Shown: positions 16,262-23,995 of the stretch, piece by piece
Layout of the letters: every line of letters begins with the position of its first letter
Position numbering within the stretch: the stretch's first letter is position 1
Source of the DNA: a virus
Virus record (IMG/VR): IMGVR_UViG_3300032782_000011
Location: 1 to 63,457 of that record
Length of the DNA: 63,457 nt
Direction: 5' to 3' (one strand)
Notes under the pieces: model-generated
The model's input: the letters and a program-made list of their open reading frames with translations, nothing else
Database searches by the model: none
What the model was told of the DNA's origin: nothing
Translations under genes and position numbers: made by a program

Positions 16262-17519
16262 CCCCCTCCTCTTGTGGGTGATTTGGAGTACGATACTTGT
16301 ACCCCAAGTTCGTTGGGTCTGAGGCCGCGTTGCCCCAGCACAGGTCATAGGCCATGCACTTTCCAGGCCTCAAACAATTACCTGAAGCGGTGTGCATTGG
16401 AAATTTGTAATCCAATGTCTGTGAGAATGTCGCCGGGTCGCCTGGCTCAACAGGCTCGTCTATCTTAGACGCTCGTACAAACTGCATGAGGCGAGACTCG
16501 CCAGCAATCTTCACTTCGCGCCCTAACACCTGACGCTTCCACCTCTCAATGTGATACTCACTCCTCATAATCGGAGGAAGCTCAATGAGCTGCTCCTCTA
16601 GCAACGCACGGTCATTCTCATAGAGAAAGTCAATCCATCCGATGATGCCACCAGGGTAGCGCTTCTCGACACTTTCCTTGACGACACCACTCAGCTTGTG
16701 AGTGCGCCCACCGTCACACTTTCGCCCATTCCCTAGCTTATGCGGCCTGGTGCAGCTCCACTCGTATCGCTGATACCACTCATCCTCGCTTACTGGAGGG
16801 TCGCCACCCCGAAACCACGCATAGAGCAACGGTGTATTGTGGTAGAAATGCCCACTCCCCTTTGGATACTCCAGCACCTCACCAGTGATGAGTCCATCGA
16901 TACAGACCCCAGCGCACCTATCTCGCCCCAGCCATCTATCAACAGCGAGAGGCTCAGAGAGCGTGCTCATGTCGAGCGCCCACTGTTCGCGCCATGTGGT
17001 GTTTGGGCTCCGTACCGTCTTGATATTCCTCACAAACACCGATTCGTCGAACTTACGCTTCACGATGACATCGGCGCGGGTCATCATCCTGACGGTCTCA
17101 GTCCCAACAGGGAAGTCCACGTCAAGCTCCTGCTCGATAGCGAGGATGTCGTTATCAGCGAGGAGTGACTCTCCCCGCACCCGGCACCATGCATACACGA
17201 GAGCCTTAACAATCTCGCCACCCTCGGTGATGCGAAACTTCCCCTCGTCGTCGAGTTGGGTCCAGTCAACGATGGATTTGCACTCATCGAGGAATGACTC
17301 GGCTGCGACTATCGCAGCGGCCCTAGGAGTGGTACCGAGTGCGCGAACACCGGACAGCCACGCTTCGATACCCTCATGAACCCACGTACCAATCCGCGCA
17401 TCGAGCTTCAGGTCTTGGCGACCTTCCAGGCCACGGCCCTCATACTCATAACGCCAAAACCTCAAAGCTGGACACTTCTCATAATCCGCAATCCTAGACC
17501 TGTCGGTCTTGATAATCAC
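16161..17519 (-). CDS. Cas4/RecB-like PD-(D/E)XK protein with Fe-S cysteine signature
   Basis: A 452-residue protein with a GTG start (GTGA overlap). SRIADYEKCPALRFWRYEY gives the first Cys. IGTWVHEGIEAWL is the RecB-type His motif. TRADVIVKRKFDESVFVRNIK matches the catalytic D...(D/E)xK strands, but Asn stands where an acidic residue is expected. NCLRPGKCMAYDLCWG gives Cys-x5-Cys-x5-Cys, completing a 4Fe-4S-type set. About 40 further residues (Gly/Thr-rich) overlap the HTH gene. It may process DNA ends in replication or recombination, though Asn-for-Asp may weaken cleavage. Confidence 0.8.
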   Translation of the reverse strand: MIIKTDRSRIADYEKCPALRFWRYEYEGRGLEGRQDLKLDARIGTWVHEGIEAWLSGVRALGTTPRAAAIVAAESFLDECKSIVDWTQLDDEGKFRITEGGEIVKALVYAWCRVRGESLLADNDILAIEQELDVDFPVGTETVRMMTRADVIVKRKFDESVFVRNIKTVRSPNTTWREQWALDMSTLSEPLAVDRWLGRDRCAGVCIDGLITGEVLEYPKGSGHFYHNTPLLYAWFRGGDPPVSEDEWYQRYEWSCTRPHKLGNGRKCDGGRTHKLSGVVKESVEKRYPGGIIGWIDFLYENDRALLEEQLIELPPIMRSEYHIERWKRQVLGREVKIAGESRLMQFVRASKIDEPVEPGDPATFSQTLDYKFPMHTASGNCLRPGKCMAYDLCWGNAASDPTNLGYKYRTPNHPQEEGDDHGRSRGSSIGTTGATGTAPDGPGARPEDEAP

Positions 17520-17725
17520 TTTCCCCCCAGTACCCTATCCATGACTTCCATGTCTATGGCGTGCGCCCGCTTCAGGCCCGCGCCATAACCTCCAAGGAAA
17601 GCCCGTTGCAGTATCAACCGTATCTCTTCGGGATTGCCCTTGGCGATTAGCAGCCCATAGCACTCCATCAGCTCTAGAGCTGCCCTACGCGCTTCCTCTT
17701 GTATATCCGATTTCTCTAACGGCAT
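17516..17725 (-). CDS. small helical protein, hypothetical
   Basis: A 69-residue protein starting at MPLEKSDIQEEARRAALELM after GGGGAGATGCT; an earlier in-frame start at 17749 has no site. It is helical and ends in a GTGA overlap with the nuclease gene. Likely a partner of that protein. Confidence 0.6.
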   Translation of the reverse strand: MPLEKSDIQEEARRAALELMECYGLLIAKGNPEEIRLILQRAFLGGYGAGLKRAHAIDMEVMDRVLGGK

Positions 17726-17767
17726 AGCATCTCCCCTTTGTAGTAGCACAACATAGTGCTACACCCT

Positions 17768-17774
17768 TGTCAAG
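17768..17774 (-). promoter_or_regulatory. candidate -35 box (CTTGACA) before 17725
   Basis: CTTGACA preceded by GGTACTAGTT, then TGTAGCAC and GTGCTAC. TGTAGCAC also follows the 14962 box, and its reverse complement follows the 21274 box. It opens the gene set 17725 to 15677. Confidence 0.35.
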
Positions 17775-17776
17775 AA

Positions 17777-17908
17777 CTAGTACCTCAGTTTTGTACAGCA
17801 AACGTAAAGTGCAACCGCAACCAACAACAACACGAACCCGATATATTTCCCTAGGATAACCGCCGAGATGAACACCAATGCGGCTATCCTAGCTAGTAAC
17901 TTTACCAC
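17777..17908 (-). CDS. small membrane protein, two transmembrane helices
   Basis: A 43-residue protein with a GTG start overlapping the stop of the preceding gene. LLARIAALVFISAVILG and YIGFVLLLVAVALYVCC are two membrane helices joined by a short loop. Size and shape allow a holin or pore role, but this is not shown. The ribosome site is weak, so expression is likely coupled. Confidence 0.55.
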   Translation of the reverse strand: MVKLLARIAALVFISAVILGKYIGFVLLLVAVALYVCCTKLRY

Positions 17909-18141
17909 TTGTAATATGCTTCCGGGTACCGCCTATGACACTCAACGAGCCCCTTCTCAACGTCGCCACCCATCTCTTTGATGACGACCTGTTCGACTCG
18001 GAGCCTCACATTCGCGTCGAGCGCCATATTCATCGCACACTGAAGCCTCGCGGATTCCGTCACCGTCCCATACGGCCCTACTAGAACAGGCGGCGGCTCC
18101 TTGATGCCGAGCATTTTACGGATTTTGTCCCCTAGGCTCAC
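17902..18141 (-). CDS. hypothetical protein
   Basis: A 79-residue protein with GTG start in a TAGTG overlap. MSLGDKIRKMLGIKEPPPV, then a helical region (LQCAMNMALDANVRLRVEQV) and an ECHRRYPEAYYKW end. No family recognised; it belongs to the small-gene operon 18824-17777. Confidence 0.6.
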   Translation of the reverse strand: MSLGDKIRKMLGIKEPPPVLVGPYGTVTESARLQCAMNMALDANVRLRVEQVVIKEMGGDVEKGLVECHRRYPEAYYKW

Positions 18142-18425
18142 TAGCTCCTCCCGACCATGGCGTCATAGTCCATGCTATCCGTCAATGCCTGAGTCGCGTC
18201 CATGAAACGGTTGGCGCTAAACTCCGGCTCATTTACTAGCAAGGCTATAAACGCATCTCTTACTAGGTTAATGCCAGCCCTTTCGCTAGGTGCCTCATGG
18301 CCAAAGCCCGTGCGTTGGTACGCTTGTGTTAGGGCTTCTGCTACCAGACCAATGTGCTCCTGTGTCCAGACTGGCTTGTTACTACTGCTACTTCTACTAC
18401 CTGACTTCCCCCTTCGTTTTTGCAT
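18141..18425 (-). CDS. hypothetical protein with basic N-terminus
   Basis: A 94-residue protein. The ATG at 18425 follows TGGAGGTAGTG. A Lys/Arg/Ser-rich head (MQKRRGKSGSRSSSSNK) leads to a helical body (IGLVAEALTQAYQRTGFGHE). Function unknown. Confidence 0.6.
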   Translation of the reverse strand: MQKRRGKSGSRSSSSNKPVWTQEHIGLVAEALTQAYQRTGFGHEAPSERAGINLVRDAFIALLVNEPEFSANRFMDATQALTDSMDYDAMVGRS

Positions 18426-18549
18426 CACTACCTCCAAACCTTTAGGCTCAGGGCTGCGGCCCACCGCTCGCTCATCCCCTCGCTCCCTTCCCGGCTCCCG
18501 GCTGGCGGGGCTTCGGCCAACACTTGCCGCTCCATTCGACTCGCGCCGT

Positions 18550-18678
18550 CTAGCCTTCCAATCGCGGTGGCGGAATCTGATGGTCAGTCATCTTGCAGAA
18601 ATACGTGTTACTCGCTGTGAAAATCCACCAGCCGCGCAGCAATGGCTGCACCCTCTTCCGCTTCGCGCTCCCGGTCAT
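18550..18678 (-). CDS. mini-protein, hypothetical
   Basis: A 42-residue protein starting by ATGA overlap with the preceding gene: MTGSAKRKRVQPLLRGWWIF and a C-terminal DHQIPPPRLEG. Basic and Trp-containing. The support is the coupling and operon position only. Confidence 0.4.
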   Translation of the reverse strand: MTGSAKRKRVQPLLRGWWIFTASNTYFCKMTDHQIPPPRLEG

Positions 18679-18824
18679 GGGCGGCGCTCCATCACAGTCT
18701 TTAACTCCGCGAAGGTGCAGCCCAAAATTCTCGCTGCCTTCCTGATTCGCTCACGCGGAATCGCCTTGCGTTCCCGTCTGCAATCCGCACAGCCTGCTAT
18801 GTACCGCTTTTTAGCTTTCGCCAT
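18675..18824 (-). CDS. mini-protein with Cys-x2-Cys
   Basis: A 49-residue protein with a strong ribosome site (AAAGGAGAAGGGGG). MAKAKKRYIAGCADCRRERK followed by a helix (RIRKAARILGCTFAELKTV). One knuckle only, so a zinc site would need a partner or another ligand. The gap 18825-18902 upstream holds no gene. Confidence 0.5.
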   Translation of the reverse strand: MAKAKKRYIAGCADCRRERKAIPRERIRKAARILGCTFAELKTVMERRP

Positions 18825-18902
18825 CCCCCTTCTCCTTTCGCGCCGCGTGGCGCTCGCTTTGGGGCAAACCGGGTGTCGGTCGTGCTGACACCCAGCTACC
18901 GC

Positions 18903-19412
18903 TCACTTCCCCTCGACCGCCCCCACAATCGCGTTCAAGGCTTCGCAAACAGGCTTGAATCTTGGGTCAGTCTCGACTTGTTCCTTGCTCATCTTTTTCA
19001 TTTCGGCCATCGTCTTGACGAATTTCTCATGCACGGTCTCAGGCTTCTCTCCGGTAGAAAGCGCCTTTACCAGTTCGGTGTATTCAGTCGGCACGGAAAA
19101 GTTTACGTAAGCATACGTGCAATCAAAATCGTCATCCTCGTCTGAGAGATAGTTGGGGTGCTTTGGCAAGTGGTACTGGATTGTGCAGCCAGTGCAATCA
19201 CAATCTGGGCCAGCTTCCTTCTCATCGTTCCAATGCTCCCGATTTCCACCACCATTGCGTGTGTAGAGAATTATCTTGGTGCCATCCTCGTTCGCGTAGA
19301 TGTCTCGGAATCGTCCGCTATGCCACTTTCCTTCAGGTTGGTCAATGTCGAGCACCTTCAAGAAAATTGCCGACAGCGGATTGCGTCCGTGCAGTAGATT
19401 GTACAAACTCAT
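18903..19412 (-). CDS. hypothetical protein, Cys-rich centre
   Basis: A 169-residue protein; the ATG at 19412 follows GGAGGGGCTG. MSLYNLLHGRNPLSAIFLKV, then the strand-rich GRFRDIYANEDGTKIILYTR, a DCDCTGCTIQYHLP cluster that could bind metal, and an acidic helical end. It resembles a widespread class of small phage proteins beginning MSLYNLL, of unknown role. Confidence 0.65.
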   Translation of the reverse strand: MSLYNLLHGRNPLSAIFLKVLDIDQPEGKWHSGRFRDIYANEDGTKIILYTRNGGGNREHWNDEKEAGPDCDCTGCTIQYHLPKHPNYLSDEDDDFDCTYAYVNFSVPTEYTELVKALSTGEKPETVHEKFVKTMAEMKKMSKEQVETDPRFKPVCEALNAIVGAVEGK

Positions 19413-19485
19413 CAGCCCCTCCCAAACAACTGTGCGGTAGCTCGGCTGCTCCCCTGCACAAATCCGGTTTACCCCTCGAAACTCT

Positions 19486-19668
19486 CTACTCTTTCTCGCG
19501 CTCTGGCGGGGTGCCGCGCTGCAACAGCGTAAATCCACGCGCCGTCAGATAATCCTGGATGTTGTGCCAGCAATACTCACAGACATACCACGTTCCTACG
19601 CACAAGTCCGGGAATGCTTCAGCATCCATGATTTCATGGCAAATGGAACAGCGTACAGTTCGGCTCAC
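19486..19668 (-). CDS. zinc-finger mini-protein
   Basis: A 60-residue protein with GTG start in a GTGA overlap. MSRTVRCSICHEIMDAEAFP and VCEYCWHNIQDYL give two Cys-x2-Cys knuckles, so a treble-clef-like zinc site is likely. Confidence 0.65.
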   Translation of the reverse strand: MSRTVRCSICHEIMDAEAFPDLCVGTWYVCEYCWHNIQDYLTARGFTLLQRGTPPEREKE

Positions 19669-20030
19669 CTCTTCCCCTCCCCCTCCTGCTGTGGCTGGAT
19701 GGCAGCGCGGGCCTCGCGCAGTTCGTCAGCGCAGGTAGCAGCGACCTGCCACGTAAATGAACCATTCGCTAACTCGCGCCACTTCTCTTCCAGCCCATCC
19801 AACGCCTCGTTGAGTCTGCGGTTCTCGGCCTTGAGACGGTCGCGCTCGGCCAGCAGGTCGGGAGCAGAAGCGATGAGTTTGGCATTGGCCTCGTCGTCGC
19901 CAAATACGAACGCCACCCCTTTTGCCTCTGGACCCCCTCCCACTTCCCAGAATTTCCTTTTGAGCACAAAATTCCTTCCAGCACCATCATGTTCGATTAA
20001 CTTCCACGGCCCCGGTGTATGCTCACTCAT
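19665..20030 (-). CDS. HTPGPWK-type phage protein
   Basis: A 121-residue protein. The start at 20030 follows GAGGAGCGA. MSEHTPGPWKLIEHDG and ANAKLIASAPDLLAERDRL are the two signatures of a very common small phage protein of unknown role; a coiled coil (DRLKAENRRLNEALDGLEEK) follows. It is coupled on both sides by ATGA/GTGA overlaps. Confidence 0.8.
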   Translation of the reverse strand: MSEHTPGPWKLIEHDGAGRNFVLKRKFWEVGGGPEAKGVAFVFGDDEANAKLIASAPDLLAERDRLKAENRRLNEALDGLEEKWRELANGSFTWQVAATCADELREARAAIQPQQEGEGKR

Positions 20031-20185
20031 TCGCTCCTCCCCTCGGCGGGACGCTCCCGTTGTCCGCAACGGACGCAAAAACCGCCCTCGAACTTGTGCT
20101 CCGGCCAGACAATAAATTTGCCCATGACCTTGCTGCCCCCCGTTCTCTGCGACTCGAAGCAAAACACGACCCAGCACTCTTTCAT
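20027..20185 (-). CDS. mini-protein with Cys-x2-Cys
   Basis: A 52-residue protein between two ATGA overlaps. MKECWVVFCFESQRTGGSKV, then EGGFCVRCGQRERPAE with a zinc-knuckle-like pair. The overlaps at both ends are the main evidence that it is translated. Confidence 0.55.
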   Translation of the reverse strand: MKECWVVFCFESQRTGGSKVMGKFIVWPEHKFEGGFCVRCGQRERPAEGRSE

Positions 20186-20964
20186 GGCTCGGCGGGACGC
20201 TCCAGCGCACGAATTTTATTTGCCAACTCCTGCGCTTCGCTTGCGCTTTCAACTGCTTGGAACCATTCGTGATGGTCGGAGATGCGCCTGTAGATTAGAT
20301 GTGCCGCTTCCTCCAGCGCCTCCACCCGCGCTTGCTGGACGGCGGCGGTGAGTTCTTTGATATGTGCTTTTTCCGCTTCGAACAACCCTTGCTGATTGTG
20401 ACGGTGCATTATTCGGATGGCATCGCCCAGAGCCTTATCGAAAACCTTGTAGGCATCGGGGTATTTTTCTCGTAGCGACTCCAGGGACAGCGCCTCGCTC
20501 GGCTCCTCCCCGGCTGGGGCGGGCACATCCTCGTAATAATCTCCGTAGCCGTCGTTCACGAGGACTCGCTTCGTCGCAGGCGCACCCGGCTGCTCCGCTG
20601 GGGATGCGGCGAGCAGGGCATCTATGAGAATCGGAACTTCGCACTGACCGTCACAACAGGCAGATTTCAGTTTCAAAAGTTGCTTCATCAGCGGGCTTGG
20701 CGCTGGTGCGGCGGCCTTTGACGTTTTGTATCCTGCTTTCCGCAGGGCTTCCATTGTTATTGCTACTTGCTCCGCCCCTTCTACCACAATGCTGATTGGG
20801 CCAGTGGGCGCGGCGGATAGGGCTTGCTCCACGTGCTCCTCAATCTGCCGCGTGTAAAACTCGATGCGTGGCTGGGACGGAACAGCATCCAACTCAATCG
20901 CCATCCGATGCTGCAAATTGTTGATTGCCCGCAAGTGCCCCCGCAACCGTTCCTCTTGTGTCAT
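20182..20964 (-). CDS. coiled-coil protein, hypothetical
   Basis: A 260-residue protein. The N-terminal helices (LRGHLRAINNLQHRMAIELD) and a C-terminal coiled coil (about 180-255, HIKELTAAVQQARVEALEEA) flank an Ala/Pro-rich linker and a CCDGQC cluster. No enzyme motif. Leads a coupled four-gene set ending at 19486. Confidence 0.65.
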   Translation of the reverse strand: MTQEERLRGHLRAINNLQHRMAIELDAVPSQPRIEFYTRQIEEHVEQALSAAPTGPISIVVEGAEQVAITMEALRKAGYKTSKAAAPAPSPLMKQLLKLKSACCDGQCEVPILIDALLAASPAEQPGAPATKRVLVNDGYGDYYEDVPAPAGEEPSEALSLESLREKYPDAYKVFDKALGDAIRIMHRHNQQGLFEAEKAHIKELTAAVQQARVEALEEAAHLIYRRISDHHEWFQAVESASEAQELANKIRALERPAEP

Positions 20965-20975
20965 CTAATACCTCC

Positions 20976-21185
20976 CTAAATATCCACCTGTGGGTCAGTC
21001 CAGCAACACCCTAAGTAGTAGTGCTGATAATGCTCAATCGCTCTCTGTTGGTCCTGTAGCAGCTCCCAGTCCCTGAGCATGTCCTGAAGCAGCACATCAT
21101 CTTTGCAGGTCCGATGCGCCGTGGCTCCCCCAACCAGAAGCATCAGCACCAAGGTAGCTACAATCCTCACCATCCTATATCCCAT
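20976..21185 (-). CDS. small exported protein
   Basis: A 69-residue protein starting at 21185 after GGGGAAGGGGTAT. VRIVATLVLMLLVGGATAHR is a signal peptide or membrane anchor; the rest is Gln/Tyr-rich and contains three cysteines. It may act in the periplasm. First gene leftward of the divergent gap 21186-21403. Confidence 0.6.
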   Translation of the reverse strand: MGYRMVRIVATLVLMLLVGGATAHRTCKDDVLLQDMLRDWELLQDQQRAIEHYQHYYLGCCWTDPQVDI

Positions 21186-21403
21186 ATACCCCTTCCCCTT
21201 GGAAGTCAAGCACAATTATGTGTAGCAGTAGTACCATTACTACCCATAAGAGTCCATGAGCATCCTCAAAACCCTTGACACCAATGCTACACTCTCTACC
21301 GGGTGCAGGCCAGCACTCCCCGCGTTGCCGAAACCGGGAATCAACTGGGTAGGGGTGGGGACCTCTGACTCGCCCCTGCACCAGTTTTCAGAGGACGCAT
21401 ACT
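21186..21403. promoter_or_regulatory. divergent control region
   Basis: A 218-base gap between the leftward exported-protein gene and the rightward ATPase gene. It holds CTTGACA at 21274-21280 on the + strand, followed by TGCTACA, and repeated GTAGTAC/TACTAC text near 21226-21245. Promoters for both directions are expected here; the -10 elements are not clear. Confidence 0.4.
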
Positions 21404-22162
21404 ATGACGGGTCAGCCTAGTCCGTATCTCATTGAAAAGATACTACCTTCAGGGCGAATTCACTTACTAGCAGGAATCAGTAGCGCAGGGAAAACACGCT
21501 GGATACTTCCGACCCTGTTGCTGTGGCAAACAGGCGCTCCGGTACTCGGCCTACGCTCCTTCCCCGAACCTTGGGGTATGGTCTGCGGCGACCGCCCACT
21601 GATTGACGCGCACGATAGCCTAAGAACGATGAACTTCTCCCCAGAAGCCGTCCCCATCATCCCCTGCTTCGGTAAATATAACAAGCCCCTCGGTACGGTC
21701 CTTCGAGAGATAGAGAAAGCAGGCTGGAAGCTCATCTTCTGGGAGGGCTTCGATATGTTCGTGAGGAATCCGAATAACCCTAGTGAAGTCAGAGAGTTAC
21801 TTAGCACCGTAGGGGCCTGCTGCGAGGAGCTAGGTTGGACCGTTCTCGGTACTGTTGGAGTGCCGAAGCTCAAACCCTCAGAGACCTACCTCAACCCTCG
21901 CCAGTTAGTAGGGGGCACAACGCTCTGGGAGCGCGCTACAAGCACGAACTTCATCATCCAGCCTACCAACCCTCGCAACGTCGGCGATGGGAGCCGTATG
22001 CTCCACGTATGCCTCAAGAATGCCCCTTCCTTCGCGGTCACAGGATGCTTCGACCACAACGGCGCGCTAATTTTCAATAGCTGGGACCACCGCTTGGAAG
22101 ACGAAGAATTGCAAAAACTCCTCACCGATTTGAAGAAGCGCCCCAAGTCTGCCGAAGAGTAG
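21404..22162 (+). CDS. RecA/KaiC-like P-loop ATPase (AAA_25/RepA type)
   Basis: A 252-residue protein. Walker A is LLAGISSAGKTRWILP (residues about 21-36), Walker B is KLIFWEGFDMFV, and LGTVGVPKLKP with GTTLWERATSTNFII fits the later RecA-core strands. The size matches RepA-like helicases or DnaB-type loaders. It is the only + gene inside the leftward arm and ends at a palindrome-rich gap. A helicase or helicase-loader role near an origin is plausible. Confidence 0.75.
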   Translation: MTGQPSPYLIEKILPSGRIHLLAGISSAGKTRWILPTLLLWQTGAPVLGLRSFPEPWGMVCGDRPLIDAHDSLRTMNFSPEAVPIIPCFGKYNKPLGTVLREIEKAGWKLIFWEGFDMFVRNPNNPSEVRELLSTVGACCEELGWTVLGTVGVPKLKPSETYLNPRQLVGGTTLWERATSTNFIIQPTNPRNVGDGSRMLHVCLKNAPSFAVTGCFDHNGALIFNSWDHRLEDEELQKLLTDLKKRPKSAEE

Positions 22163-22208
22163 TAGTACTAGTACCCTTAGCGTAACTCACTCAACCTTAG
22201 TAGCACCT

Positions 22209-22304
22209 AAGTCCTTTGTTTTGGCACCTGCCTCCCTGAGTGCGCGCACTCGTCCCCCCATTAATTTTCTTATACTCACATTCACTATCGCAAACAAAGG
22301 ACTT
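22209..22304. repeat. nested palindrome: 13-bp inverted repeat around a 14-bp perfect palindrome
   Basis: AAGTCCTTTGTTT (22209-22221) and its exact reverse complement AAACAAAGGACTT (22292-22304) flank GAGTGCGCGCACTC (22238-22251), a perfect palindrome near the centre. The right part of the enclosed DNA is AT-rich. It lies where the rightward ATPase gene and leftward genes converge. Candidate origin, cruciform site or bidirectional terminator. Confidence 0.7.
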
Positions 22305-22369
22305 ATTTGTTTGCTCAGTGAAGGGGAAGAGAAGAGGTTTCGCCGTATATTCGCTTTTGAAGTGTTACT

Positions 22370-22561
22370 TTAGGAGTAGAAATGGTCCTGCTCGGCAAGG
22401 ATTTTCTCCCTGGCTGAAACGAGGTCGGGATTGGGCAGGTCGCGCTCGGGCGCATCTACGACCACCGAAGGGGCGATAGCGCGCAAAAGCGCGTTGACCT
22501 CCTGCGGGGTTAGCTCTACGGTAATCGTCGGGTTCATGTCTATCAAGATTCGCTCTCTCAT
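22370..22561 (-). CDS. hypothetical protein
   Basis: A 63-residue protein; the start at 22561 follows GCAGGAGGCACC. MRERILIDMNPTITVELTPQ and EVNALLRAIAPSVVVDAPER; a beta-alpha mini-fold. No family recognised. Confidence 0.65.
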   Translation of the reverse strand: MRERILIDMNPTITVELTPQEVNALLRAIAPSVVVDAPERDLPNPDLVSAREKILAEQDHFYS

Positions 22562-22667
22562 GGTGCCTCCTGCCCGTAGTGTACCCCGCTTCCGCTCCTT
22601 AGACCACTTCCCCCTGATTGATATTCGACCCCGCAATCGGGTCCTCCATCGAGGTGGTCTCGAACTC

Positions 22668-22967
22668 CTACTGGCAGGGTTGCTCCTTGCCGTTCATCAT
22701 ATCCTCAAGAGCCTGAGCAGTTACGCGAAGGGACGCAATCACGTTCTCGCAGACCTCACGATGCTCGGGCTTTGCTAGGAGCTTCTCGACCACGCGACCC
22801 AGCACGACCTCGGTGCCGTTCTCGCTCCCGAAGATACACCCGACCAGGAACATACGCTTCTTCTGGAGTGCCTCTTCGAGATTGCTCAACTCCTCAGTCG
22901 GCACATCCTGAGCCTTAGCCGACACCTTCCCACGCATCATGATGTGCTTCTCGCCAACTTTCAACAT
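22668..22967 (-). CDS. hypothetical protein
   Basis: A 99-residue protein. The start at 22967 follows TCAAAGGGGGATTCA, the early-gene ribosome site. MLKVGEKHIMMRGKV, an acidic helix (VPTEELSNLEEALQKKR), and a C-terminal helix (ENVIASLRVTAQALEDMMNG). Function unknown. Confidence 0.65.
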   Translation of the reverse strand: MLKVGEKHIMMRGKVSAKAQDVPTEELSNLEEALQKKRMFLVGCIFGSENGTEVVLGRVVEKLLAKPEHREVCENVIASLRVTAQALEDMMNGKEQPCQ

Positions 22968-22980
22968 TGAATCCCCCTTT

Positions 22981-23023
22981 GAGCCGTAAGCGACTCTCCC
23001 TACCCACCGTGATGAGCAGGGAG
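22981..23023 (-). repeat. intergenic hairpin pair before 22967
   Basis: On the minus strand CTCCCT/AGGGAG (23018-23023 with 22996-23001), then GAGTC/GGCTC (22981-22996), then AAAGGGGGA. Same order as the modules at 25.7-30.4 kb, but the first loop is long and lacks a GNRA cap. Confidence 0.5.
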
Positions 23024-23029
23024 CGTGGC

Positions 23030-23230
23030 TTATCTGGTTCTCTTGATTTGCGCTGCCTTGACGGCATGTGGCTGGATGCGCCACACCTTCACATCCTCAG
23101 CGCGCACACCGACAGTCTCGCTGGCACCACTATCAGTGAAGACGAGGAAGCCGAACTTCTGCTTCATGTCCAGAGCCGTGATGGTCATCGTTGTGCCATC
23201 GCTCATCTCAAGCACATAGTCCTGCACCAT
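23030..23230 (-). CDS. hypothetical protein
   Basis: A 66-residue beta-rich protein (MVQDYVLEMSDGTTMTITAL) with basic C-terminus (KAAQIKRTR); the start follows AGAAGGGGGACAC. No family recognised. Confidence 0.6.
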   Translation of the reverse strand: MVQDYVLEMSDGTTMTITALDMKQKFGFLVFTDSGASETVGVRAEDVKVWRIQPHAVKAAQIKRTR

Positions 23231-23438
23231 GTGTCCCCCTTCTGGAGCCCCGTGACACCCTCATTTCGCTCATGGGTAGCCCTCGCATCGGAGCGAGAGT
23301 CACTCAACCGAAGCCAAGCTATGCCTCTAGGCACTACCCTGAGCGCAGGAGGAACACCACGTAGTGCTCCATTTAGCACTCAAATGAGTACTAGATGCAG
23401 CATTCGTGATGATGTAGCATTATTATATAATTGATATA
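23231..23438. other. non-coding gap with AT-rich island
   Basis: 208 bases without a credible gene. About 23405-23475 is unusually AT-rich for this genome and contains ATTATATAAT (TATAAT on both strands) and TATATATTGTATATAAATA. It could hold a promoter for the leftward gene at 23230 or a melting site. Confidence 0.4.
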
Positions 23439-23570
23439 CTATCTATATATTGTATATAAATAGTAACAATATGATACAGAATGATGCGGATTCCTCTTTG
23501 TGTATCCCTTGAGTATCGGATAGGTAATCCCAGACAGAGCAACTGCTACCACTACAACTCCCAGTAACAT
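23439..23570 (-). CDS. small membrane protein
   Basis: A 43-residue protein chosen over the overlapping longer frame because AGGGGGATGTG precedes the ATG. LLGVVVVAVALSGITYPIL is a membrane helix, followed by KGYTKRNPHH and a Tyr-rich end. Function unknown. Confidence 0.55.
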   Translation of the reverse strand: MLLGVVVVAVALSGITYPILKGYTKRNPHHSVSYCYYLYTIYR

Positions 23571-23630
23571 CACATCCCCCTGGAGCGAGTGTTTCATTCG
23601 GCTCACTCTCGCGAATGAGCCTATGCAACA

Positions 23631-23963
23631 CTAGCTGACGGGCTGGGTTGGTCGAGCGGCCTTCTCGACCATGAACTTACTCAGTTCATAGCCGAAGATG
23701 GTCGCTACCTCCGCGCCAATCTGCGAGAAGGTGCAATCGTGCTTCTGCCCCAGCTCAACGATGGCATGGCCAATCACGTGAAACATCTGGTCGGCCCGCT
23801 TGTTCTGATTGAACAGCTTCAACAACGGCTTCCAATCCTCTGGCACCGTTGTCGTCTCAGCAGAGTGCTTCACCTTCTCGTACATGCCCTTGACGAACTC
23901 ATCAAGCTCATCGTTTGTGAGATTCGACGCATCGAGCCCTACGGCATTGGTAATAGCTGACAT
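23631..23963 (-). CDS. hypothetical helical protein
   Basis: A 110-residue protein; the start follows GAAAGGGGGAATT. Acidic helices (LTNDELDEFVKGMYEKVKHS) and IGHAIVELGQKHDCTFSQIG. No catalytic motif is convincing. Function unknown. Confidence 0.65.
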   Translation of the reverse strand: MSAITNAVGLDASNLTNDELDEFVKGMYEKVKHSAETTTVPEDWKPLLKLFNQNKRADQMFHVIGHAIVELGQKHDCTFSQIGAEVATIFGYELSKFMVEKAARPTQPVS

Positions 23964-23995
23964 AATTCCCCCTTTCGTGGCCTCCTTAGTGGAAG

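Noticed and set aside
23443-23631. 62-residue Ser/Cys-rich minus frame
   Set aside because: Its reading frame conflicts with the membrane protein 23439-23570, which has a better ribosome site and composition.
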